A DNA stretch of 41,319 nucleotides from Anabaena sp. UHCC 0187 (lineage in GTDB: Bacteria > Cyanobacteriota > Cyanobacteriia > Cyanobacteriales > Nostocaceae): the NCBI RefSeq assembly GCF_009712035.1, contig NZ_VILB01000035.1, forward strand, positions 1-41,319, written 5' to 3'. Of this stretch, positions 9,499-16,675 are shown piece after piece (the stretch's first letter is position 1; each line of letters opens with the position of its first letter). Made by a program: the position numbers and the translations under genes. The notes below the pieces were generated by a model. It was not told the DNA's origin. It worked only from the letters and a program-made list of their open reading frames with translations, and did not search any database.

Positions 9499-9852
9499 TC
9501 ACGCTGCTTTCGCTAGTGGCATGAATATTTCAATGGCTTCAAACGGTACAGATATTTTGTCTTCTTCTGTCCGTTCAATTAATCCGAGTTCTTCCAGTCT
9601 ATTTACGTCTGTGTGTACGTTTGAATAGTTTCTTTCGGCTGTTTTTGCCAGCGCGTAAATACTGCATGGCCCTGTTTTGCTTAAAGTATCAAGCAAATCA
9701 AGTCGAGCAGGCGTTAGTTCGCTAAAAAGTGATTTTGCAGATTCAAAGGAAAGTCTAAAATTTACTGGCTTTCCAATTTCGGAGTCTTTAATTTGTTGAC
9801 GAGCGGCTCGGATTGCAGAACCACGCTTGGCTACTTCAATAATTGCTTTCAT
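9499..9852 (-). CDS. HTH antitoxin, HVO_A0114-like DNA-binding protein
   Basis: 117 aa. The central part (about 45-105) is a winged-helix domain: LTPARLDLLDTLSKTGPCSI, then a recognition region NYSNVHTDVNRLEELGLIER and a wing leading to EDKISVPFEAIEI. This resembles the HVO_A0114 family of putative DNA-binding proteins that are partnered with TumE/DUF6516-type toxins. Its ATG overlaps the stop of the upstream toxin-like gene in the sequence ATGA (9849-9852, minus strand), so translation is probably coupled. Expected role: neutralise the toxin and repress the operon. Inverted and direct repeats at the toxin start are candidate operators. The pairing is read from gene order and fold, not from any test. 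Confidence 0.75.
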   Translation of the reverse strand: MKAIIEVAKRGSAIRAARQQIKDSEIGKPVNFRLSFESAKSLFSELTPARLDLLDTLSKTGPCSIYALAKTAERNYSNVHTDVNRLEELGLIERTEEDKISVPFEAIEIFMPLAKAA

Positions 9853-10142
9853 GATTCACTCCAGGTTTCAATGTCTCTTTCAAAATCGTCAAGCAATTTA
9901 TCAATGCTTGTGAATTTGTAATCTATTTCATGTGAGTTTATATGTTTATGATCTCCTTTTCCGCGTTCGTTGTCATATCTAATTCTACATTTTCCATTCT
10001 GCCCGTAAAATAATCTGTATTTGTATTTATGTGTGCTTGGTGGTGTTGGCTCTGGTAATTCCCATATAACCACCTCGACGATTGATCCGTCGTCATTAAC
10101 TTCTTTTGCTTTGGCGATTAGAGTGGCCTTCATATATTGCAT
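9849..10142 (-). CDS. TumE-like toxin (DUF6516 type)
   Basis: 97 aa. Hydrophobic N-terminal strands with the sequence WELPEPTPPSTHKYKYRLFY are followed by RIRYDNERGKGDHKHI, a basic/His-rich motif like the YDN-x-GDHxH core of TumE-family proteins, and an acidic helix (IDKLLDDFERDIETW). It is the first gene of a two-gene operon with the HTH protein. Either ATG10142 (MQYMKATL) or ATG10133 (MKATLIAK) may start translation; neither has a clear ribosome-binding site, and the second fits the family better. Biochemical activity of the family is not something I can state with confidence; a ribonuclease-like growth inhibitor is the usual expectation. Confidence 0.72.
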   Translation of the reverse strand: MQYMKATLIAKAKEVNDDGSIVEVVIWELPEPTPPSTHKYKYRLFYGQNGKCRIRYDNERGKGDHKHINSHEIDYKFTSIDKLLDDFERDIETWSES

Positions 10143-10180
10143 TTTAGCAATATATTTAACTTCTGTCGAGTAGCAATATT
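10134..10180. promoter_or_regulatory. Candidate operator at the toxin start
   Basis: ATATTGC (10134-10140) and GCAATAT (10147-10153) form a perfect 7-bp inverted repeat with a 6-bp spacer that overlaps the possible toxin start codons. A further copy, TAGCAATAT, occurs at 10171-10179, 26 bp from the matching TAGCAATAT at 10145-10153. Repeated half-sites at the start of an HTH-antitoxin operon suggest autorepression; binding is inferred. Confidence 0.45.
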
Positions 10181-10309
10181 ATGGGACGAAGGATGGGCAA
10201 GCGATCGCACTAAATTTTTTTTAAAATAGTAACAGTAGCATAATAATTACCAAAGCAATCCTAAAGGCTTTGCGGTATTGCGATCGCTATGTTTGACAAC
10301 CAAGAAAAA

Positions 10310-10333
10310 GGAAATAAGCGATCGCTTATTTCC
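10310..10333. repeat. 24-bp perfect palindrome centred on HIP1
   Basis: GGAAATAAGCGA at 10310-10321 is followed directly by its reverse complement, so a HIP1 octamer (10317-10324... centre) sits inside a perfect 24-bp palindrome between the two divergent toxin-antitoxin units. Two other HIP1 sites lie within 130 bp. It could form a cruciform or serve as a protein site; no T-run follows, so it is not a normal terminator. Confidence 0.6.
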
Positions 10334-10419
10334 GTCGCTAACTACTATACTTCAAACATGAGCCATAATAAATGAAGCCAAAACTCTATGAACTACCTAC
10401 CCACTACCAAAAAGTTTGA

Positions 10420-11015
<596 letters not shown>

Positions 11016-11470
11016 GAATATCATCAGGTATTAAGACGCTCATAATCAAGTTTGCAGTTGTAATTTATATAACTTTATCACTTCTTCATGTATAAGTTAG
11101 TTTTAACGTAACAACTATAAAAAAATGGCAAATTGGGAAAATTAAGCTAATTTAAAATTATTTATTTCCCCAACCCTTAACAACTGTGAGTCTTGTACCA
11201 TTAAATTCCAGGAATATTTTACAAACTATCGTCGCCAACTATGTACTAGATCAGTTAAAGATGGAAATAAGGGACTATTAACCCTCAAAGGTTGCTTTTC
11301 CCGTTCTCAAAAGAATCACTGTACCTAAAAATTGAGGAATTTCCCCCCTGTTAGGCAGTTTGTGTAAGTATAAAATCACTGCTTAGGCGTGATATTTCAT
11401 CTTGACATTTCGCAAAAATTAACTCAACTTAACTATTTAGCTGCATAGCTATTATTCTTTTTAAATTTCC
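11016..11470. other. Intergenic region before topA with a possible short ORF
   Basis: 455 bp. A GTG-initiated frame of 31 codons (11186-11281) begins VSLVPLNSRNILQTIVANYV; I do not recognise it and there is no good ribosome-binding site, so I leave it unannotated as a gene. The stretch from about 11230 to 11330 has a less AT-rich, coding-like look and might be a gene remnant. The last 70 bp should contain the topA promoter. No terminator with T-run was seen after the PIN gene. Confidence 0.35.
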
Positions 11471-14116
11471 ATGTCAATTCTCGTTATCGTCGAATCTCCC
11501 ACAAAAGCGCGCACCATTCGCAACTACCTACCAAAAGACTATCTGGTAGAAGCCTCAATGGGTCATGTCCGTGACCTACCCCAGTCGGCTAGTGAAATTC
11601 CCGCAGCCGTCAAAGGAGAAAAATGGGCGCAGCTTGGGGTCAATGTAGAAGCCGACTTTGAACCGATTTATGTCGTTCCCAAAGACAAAAAGAAAATTGT
11701 CACTCAGCTTAAAGAAGCCCTCAAAGGCGCAACTGAACTGATTTTAGCTACAGACGAAGACCGAGAAGGGGAAAGCATTAGTTGGCATTTATACCAATTG
11801 CTCAAACCCAAAGTCCCGACAAAGCGCATGGTATTTCACGAAATTACCAAAGAAGCCATTCAAAAAGCTTTGAAAGACTGCCGTAACATTGATGAGCAGG
11901 TAGTTCGCGCCCAAGAAACCCGGCGAATTTTAGATAGATTAGTAGGATATACCCTATCGCCACTGCTGTGGAAAAAAATTGCCTGGGGGTTATCCGCTGG
12001 ACGAGTGCAATCTGTAGCAGTGCGATTATTAGTTACTAGAGAACGTCAACGTCGGGCTTTCCATGAAGGTGCATACTGGGATTTAAAAGCCAGTTTAGAA
12101 CAGGAAAAAAGTCCATTTAGCGCAGTTCTGGTAACTCTTGGCGGCACGAAAGTTGCTACAGGCAGTGATTTTGACTCGACAACAGGCAGAATTACTGCTG
12201 GGCGCAATGTCGTCTTACTCAACGAAGAACAAGCAGAAGCCCTAAAAGCCCGCCTAGAAGGGAAACCTTGGACAGTGGCGGACATGGAAGAACGTCCCGT
12301 CACCCGCAAACCAGCGCCACCGTTCACAACTTCCACACTGCAACAAGAATCTAACCGCAAATTGCGCTTATCGGCACGGGATACGATGCGGGTGGCACAG
12401 AATTTGTATGAGCAAGGGTATATTACCTATATGCGAACAGATTCGGTGCATCTATCTGACCAAGCGATTACCGCCGCCCGTGCTTGTGTAGAACAAAAAT
12501 ACGGGAAACAATATCTTAGTCCCCAGCCTCGGCAATACACCACCAAGTCTAAAGGCGCACAAGAAGCTCACGAAGCCATTCGTCCCGCTGGTAGCAGTTT
12601 CCGCACCCCCCAAGACACCGGCTTAGGTGGACGAGAATTTGCTGTCTATGATTTGATTTGGAAGCGTACCGTCGCCTGTCAAATGGCTGACTCTCGCCAA
12701 ACTCAAGTTACTGTGCAAATTCAAGTTGAAGACGCTGGTTTTCGTTCCTCTGGTAAGCGCATAGATTTTCCCGGCTACCTCCGCGCCTATGTCGAAGGTT
12801 CTGATGATCCTGAAGCCGCTTTAGAAGATCAAGAAGTAATTCTACCTGCTCTTAAAGTTGGTGATCATCCTAAATGTAATGAACTGGAAGCAGTGGGACA
12901 CGAAACCCAACCTCCCGCCCGTTACACTGAAGCAACTTTGGTGAAAACCTTAGAAAGTGAAGGTATTGGTCGTCCTAGTACCTACGCCAGCATTATTGGC
13001 ACAATCATTGATAAAGATTATGCCCAATTGGTAAATAATGCCCTAATTCCCACTTTCACCGCTTTCGCTGTGACTGATTTACTGGAAAAACATTTTCCAG
13101 ATATTGTTGACCCTAGTTTTACTTCTAAAATGGAGCAAACCTTGGATGAAATTTCCACAGGTGAAGCGCAATGGCTACCATACTTAAAGAAATTTTATCT
13201 TGGTGAACAAGGTTTAGAAACTTTAGTGCGGGAACGGGAAACCGAAATTGATGCTAGTAAAGCTAGAACTGTAGAATTAGAAAATTTAGATGCTAAAGTC
13301 CGCATTGGTAAATATGGGCCTTACATCGAAGTTACCAATGGTGAGGAAGTAATTACCGCTTCTATCCCTAAAAACCTGACTCCGGCTGACCTGAACCCCA
13401 AACAGGTGGAAATCCTGCTCAAACAAAAAATTTCCGGACCTGACCAACTTGGTCGTCACCCCGAAACTGGAGAACCAATTTATATCAAACTTGGTACTTA
13501 TGGTCCCTACGTTCAGTTAGGCGATAAAACTGAGGAAAATCCTAAACCCAAACAAGCTTCTTTGCTCAAAGGTGTGACATCGGAAACGGTCACTTTAGAT
13601 ATGGCTGTGGGTCTATTATCCCTCCCCCGTGCCTTGGGAACTCATCCAGAAACTGGTGGCAAAGTTCAAGCTAGTTTAGGAAGATTTGGCCCCTATGTTG
13701 TTCATGATCAAGGGAAAGAGGGGAAAGATTACCGTTCTCTAAAATCCACGGATAATGTCTTGACAATTTCCTTGAATCGTGCTTTAGAATTATTGGCAGA
13801 ACCCAAAAAAGGACGTGCGGCCAGCAAGAGTAAGTCTAAAGAAGCTTTACGGGAGTTGGGTACACATCCAGAAGATGATTCACCAATCAATATCTATGAT
13901 GGACCCTATGGGCCTTACATTAAACACGGGAAAACTAATGTCAGCATTCCTGAAGGTGAATCAGTAGAAAATATTACGTTATCTACCGCTATTGAATTAC
14001 TTTCAGCCAAAGCATCTACAAAATCTCCGCGCAAAACCACTAAATCAACTACTAAGTCAACAACTACTACTAAATCCACAGCTACTAGAGGAAAAAAGAA
14101 AGACGCAGCCAGTTAG
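11471..14116 (+). CDS. topA: DNA topoisomerase I
   Basis: 881-aa type IA topoisomerase that relaxes negative supercoils. An N-terminal TOPRIM domain ([12 protein letters not shown], with E8; ATDEDREGE acidic triad) is followed by the core with active-site tyrosine Y320 in [10 protein letters not shown]. Instead of zinc fingers, the C-terminal third carries four repeats built around a KYGPYIEV / TYGPYVQL / RFGPYVVH / PYGPYIKH motif (about 610-840), each of the later ones preceded by GxHPE. The tail (845-881) is a low-complexity Lys/Thr/Ser stretch, probably for DNA contact. This is the usual cyanobacterial TopA layout. Good ATG start; single gene, with heptad-like GGGAGCA repeats directly after the stop. 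Confidence 0.97.
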   Translation: MSILVIVESPTKARTIRNYLPKDYLVEASMGHVRDLPQSASEIPAAVKGEKWAQLGVNVEADFEPIYVVPKDKKKIVTQLKEALKGATELILATDEDREGESISWHLYQLLKPKVPTKRMVFHEITKEAIQKALKDCRNIDEQVVRAQETRRILDRLVGYTLSPLLWKKIAWGLSAGRVQSVAVRLLVTRERQRRAFHEGAYWDLKASLEQEKSPFSAVLVTLGGTKVATGSDFDSTTGRITAGRNVVLLNEEQAEALKARLEGKPWTVADMEERPVTRKPAPPFTTSTLQQESNRKLRLSARDTMRVAQNLYEQGYITYMRTDSVHLSDQAITAARACVEQKYGKQYLSPQPRQYTTKSKGAQEAHEAIRPAGSSFRTPQDTGLGGREFAVYDLIWKRTVACQMADSRQTQVTVQIQVEDAGFRSSGKRIDFPGYLRAYVEGSDDPEAALEDQEVILPALKVGDHPKCNELEAVGHETQPPARYTEATLVKTLESEGIGRPSTYASIIGTIIDKDYAQLVNNALIPTFTAFAVTDLLEKHFPDIVDPSFTSKMEQTLDEISTGEAQWLPYLKKFYLGEQGLETLVRERETEIDASKARTVELENLDAKVRIGKYGPYIEVTNGEEVITASIPKNLTPADLNPKQVEILLKQKISGPDQLGRHPETGEPIYIKLGTYGPYVQLGDKTEENPKPKQASLLKGVTSETVTLDMAVGLLSLPRALGTHPETGGKVQASLGRFGPYVVHDQGKEGKDYRSLKSTDNVLTISLNRALELLAEPKKGRAASKSKSKEALRELGTHPEDDSPINIYDGPYGPYIKHGKTNVSIPEGESVENITLSTAIELLSAKASTKSPRKTTKSTTKSTTTTKSTATRGKKKDAAS

Positions 14117-14140
14117 AGTTAGGGAGCAGGGAGCAGGGGA
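14117..14140. repeat. Short GGGAGCA repeat after topA
   Basis: Two to three copies of the heptad GGGAGCA follow the topA stop, the complement of the type seen at 4229-4268 (TGCTCCC). Confidence 0.65.
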
Positions 14141-14399
14141 AATTTTTTCTGTTTTCTTCCTCCTGATAACTGACCACTGACTCCCAAACTTCTATTCCTT
14201 ATCACTAATTACCCATTACTAATTAAGGATGTGATAATCTAATAAGTAAGGCAGAACACAGAATTAAAATTTCCTAGTAGTCAATACCATACCGATGGAG
14301 ATGTGTCAACCTTGTTATAGGCTAAAGGTGCGATAATACGCCAGTTTCTGCGACCCTGTTAAATAAAATTGAGGTAGTATCTCAGGAGCGGTCAGTTTA

Positions 14400-14540
14400 A
14401 TGGATTATATAGAAAAGGTACTGGAAAAGCTGAAAGAATTAGCCCGGAAGTTAATTGATAGCCTGCTAGGTCCGGAGGGTGAACCGGAACCGGAACTGAT
14501 TCCGATTCCTGTACATGAACGTTCTATGCGCCGTCGCTAA
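14400..14540 (+). CDS. 46-residue acidic/proline small protein
   Basis: 46 aa. An amphipathic helix (MDYIEKVLEKLKELARKLID) leads into SLLGPEGEPEPELIPIPV and ends in a basic HERSMRRR tail. An AGGAG sequence about eleven bases before the ATG supports translation. Its charge pattern is orderly (acidic/basic helix, PEPE segment, triple Arg), which argues for a real gene. I believe similar short proteins occur next to aroQ in other Nostocales, from memory only. Its stop is 25 bp before the first aroQ start codon, so the two are probably co-transcribed. Function unknown; a membrane-surface or protein-binding helix is possible. Confidence 0.7.
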   Translation: MDYIEKVLEKLKELARKLIDSLLGPEGEPEPELIPIPVHERSMRRR

Positions 14541-14559
14541 AATCCTGAAGGTGTGAGGG

Positions 14560-15009
14560 TTGAATTTGCCAGCTTTAAGTATTCTTGTATTGCACGGGCC
14601 AAATCTAAATTTGCTAGGACTCAGAGAACCTGGAATTTATGGTTCTTTAACTTTGGCAGAGATTAATCGCTTGTTAGAGTCCAAAGCTATGGAACTACAA
14701 GTAGAAATATTACCCGTGCAGTCAAATCATGAAGGGGTTTTAGTAGATGCTATTCACGGGGCATTAGGAAAACATCAGGGGATTGTTATTAATGCTGGGG
14801 CTTACACTCATACTAGTGTAGCTTTGCGAGATGCGATCGCTGCTGTTAATTTACCTACTGTCGAAGTACATCTAAGTAATATTTATCGTCGGGAAGATTT
14901 CCGCCATCATTCTTATATCGCACCAGTGGTAATTGGCCAAATTAGTGGCTTTGGCGCTCAAAGTTATTTGTTAGGCTTGCAAGCACTGGTGTACTCTTTA
15001 AGGCAGTAA
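14560..15009 (+). CDS. aroQ: 3-dehydroquinate dehydratase, type II
   Basis: Up to 149 aa. Shikimate-pathway enzyme converting 3-dehydroquinate to 3-dehydroshikimate by anti elimination; forms a dodecamer. Visible signature: [17 protein letters not shown] with the catalytic Arg and Tyr, [16 protein letters not shown], and [17 protein letters not shown] with the catalytic His and substrate-binding residues. There is no ATG near the N-terminus: TTG codons at 14560 and 14566 are the options. The second sits six bases after GAGGG and gives [11 protein letters not shown], so it is the likelier start (147 aa). Downstream, two repeat arrays separate it from the next gene. Confidence 0.95.
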   Translation: MNLPALSILVLHGPNLNLLGLREPGIYGSLTLAEINRLLESKAMELQVEILPVQSNHEGVLVDAIHGALGKHQGIVINAGAYTHTSVALRDAIAAVNLPTVEVHLSNIYRREDFRHHSYIAPVVIGQISGFGAQSYLLGLQALVYSLRQ

Positions 15010-15048
15010 GAGGTAAGAGGCAAAAGGCAAGAGGCAAGAGGCAAGAAA
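15007..15048. repeat. Short tandem repeat, AAGAGGC type
   Basis: About five copies of AAGAGGC/AAGAGGT/AAAAGGC directly after the aroQ stop, a typical Nostocales heptad array. Confidence 0.85.
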
Positions 15049-15060
15049 GAGTTATTTCAA

Positions 15061-15102
15061 TTACCAATTACCAATTACCAATTACCAATTACCAATTACC
15101 AA
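15061..15102. repeat. Six perfect TTACCAA heptads
   Basis: Six exact tandem copies of TTACCAA ending nine bases before the ATG of the next gene, so the array occupies the position of that gene's leader and ribosome-binding site. Confidence 0.95.
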
Positions 15103-15110
15103 TTTAAATT

Positions 15111-16013
15111 ATGCGTTATTCTCTCCTCAATCGGGTTAGGGGTGCTTTTTTAGGAGCTTTCTTAGGAGAGAGTTTATCTAACCCGAAGATTTGTAATTTG
15201 GGTAAAATTGCTGTTTTGGGTACGGAAAGTTTAATCAGTTTGGGTAAGTTAGATGTAGATGACTGGTTAAAACGTCAACAACAAGCAGGTATTGAATTAG
15301 AAACAAATATTAACTCCTGGGGACAAATCATTCTCGCTACATTACCAGTGGTGATCTTTTTTCATGAAAATCCTGTAAAAATGCGAGAAAATATTTTAGA
15401 ACTGCTAAAAATATGCAACTGGCAATATGAGCCAGCTATAACAGATGCTAGTTTAATCCTAGGATATGCGATCGCTCAATCCCTCAATGAAAAACTTGAT
15501 CCCCGCACCCTGATTTTAGAAATAGTTAGTTTTTTAGATAAAACATCAACTTCTACATCACAACAATTAATAAAAGTCAATGATTTATTAAAAAAAGGGG
15601 CGGGACTAGAAACAGCAGTCAGGGAATTGAGTAGTATGGCTACACCATACAAACTATCGGAAAAATTAACTAGCAATATTGGTTTAGCTTTTTACTGCTT
15701 TCTGAGTACCTTAGAAGACTTTTCCCTCACTGTATTACGAGCTAATCAAAATCAAGGTGTTACAGGTGCCATTGCTGGAGCATTATCAGGCGCATATAAC
15801 AGTACAGTAGGTATACCTGTAAATTGGCAAAATTCTCCTGCACTCAACAACTCTCCGGGATGGGGAATTGACAGTTTTGAGCAGATGTTAAAGTTAACGG
15901 ATACAATGATGGCGGTGTGGTCTGGAGTCTATGACTTTAGCGATAATTATGGCGAATTTGCAGAGACAGGATATACTATCTTTGCGGCTCCTCATATTAT
16001 CCGTAGACGTTGA
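15111..16013 (+). CDS. ADP-ribosylglycohydrolase-fold protein, probably inactive
   Basis: 300 aa, all-helical, resembling ARH/DraG proteins in its ends: N-terminal RVRGAFLGAFLGESLSN in place of the usual GALLGxAxGDAxG, and VTGAIAGALSGAYNS in place of GGDTDTIAAIAGALxGA. In active family members both sites supply acidic metal ligands; here the first Asp is Glu-Ser and the GDTD cluster reads ANQNQG, so the two-magnesium centre seems lost. It may be a binding or scaffold protein rather than a hydrolase. The family assignment rests on these two motifs and helical make-up. No ribosome-binding site is visible because the TTACCAA array ends just before the ATG. Confidence 0.72.
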   Translation: MRYSLLNRVRGAFLGAFLGESLSNPKICNLGKIAVLGTESLISLGKLDVDDWLKRQQQAGIELETNINSWGQIILATLPVVIFFHENPVKMRENILELLKICNWQYEPAITDASLILGYAIAQSLNEKLDPRTLILEIVSFLDKTSTSTSQQLIKVNDLLKKGAGLETAVRELSSMATPYKLSEKLTSNIGLAFYCFLSTLEDFSLTVLRANQNQGVTGAIAGALSGAYNSTVGIPVNWQNSPALNNSPGWGIDSFEQMLKLTDTMMAVWSGVYDFSDNYGEFAETGYTIFAAPHIIRRR

Positions 16014-16675
16014 AGTGATGTCAGTAACCCAACTGGGCTTGCAAGAGTAATCAAGCAAGCCGTACTGACCAGACCACCCTAAGCCTAGTCGAAGGGTAGC
16101 CGTTATTTGAGTCACGACACCCCGGAATGCGAAGCTAGTTCCCTGCTCTGTCATTTGCAATTAAACAGTTTTAAGGTCACTGAAACAGTGTTGCAAGTCT
16201 AACAAGCTCTTATAACAGGTCGTTCGCGCCAGCGTGCCGGAGGCATCTAGCTAACATTACCCCAGAAATGGGAGGCTCTTGGGAGCAAAACATTATGCGT
16301 ACAGAGTTGGAAAATTTGAATCGGTAATTGTCCCGTTGAAAGTACATCACAACAGTACCCCGAATTTCCCAACTCCAAGGCGGTAATGAAAAAATATTCA
16401 AGACGGTTAAAACCGCACGAGCGGTCACTGAGCTTGTCAAAGTGTCGTTTCCCTCTCAGCACTGAAGTGTCTGAGTTTCCTACTTACCGGGTATTCTTAT
16501 GATTTTTGCGAAGCACGAAATTAATCGTGTAGTAAACTTAGAGACTGTTGTATTTAATCCTGAATGGGATTAAATGCGAATCGCTATCCCTCCCCAAGTT
16601 GTCATAGCTTGGGTAGCTTTCGCGGTAGCGTGCCAGAGGCATCAGCCATACTTGGGGTATTTCGCGGCAGGAAAG
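16014..16675. other. Long structured non-coding region
   Basis: 662 bp without a credible gene but with many inverted repeats. Seen: GTCAGTA (16020-16026)/TACTGAC (16063-16069) enclosing GGCTTGC/GCAAGCC; CACTG-AAA-CAGTG (16178-16190); GCTC-TTGG-GAGC (16275-16286); a 15-bp stem 16304-16318 with 16361-16375 (one mismatch, one G-T), flanked by CATTA/TAATG (16291-16295, 16384-16388); ACCGC-ACGA-GCGGT (16412-16425); and CTCAGCACT with AGTGTCTGAG (16455-16475). The wording GCGTGCCGGAGGCAT at about 16233 recurs as GCGTGCCAGAGGCAT at about 16628, a dispersed repeat. It does not match tmRNA, RNase P, SRP or 6S RNA as far as I can tell. It could be a non-coding RNA, a decayed mobile element, or a nest of palindromic repeats. 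Confidence 0.5.

Noticed and set aside
11186-11281. 31-codon GTG frame before topA
   Set aside because: No ribosome-binding site, no recognisable sequence and no neighbour that would explain it; length is within chance.
12046-12360. Minus-strand frame of 104 codons inside topA
   Set aside because: Antisense shadow of topA coding sequence with no ribosome-binding site or known motif.
16210-16462. Two overlapping minus-strand frames of 71-76 codons in the structured region
   Set aside because: They lie in inverted-repeat DNA, have no recognisable protein motif and no good start.
16200-16560. TnpB-type transposon remnant
   Set aside because: Considered because of the structured end, but none of the three plus-strand frames gives TnpB motifs such as the zinc ribbon; kept only as one explanation for the structure.
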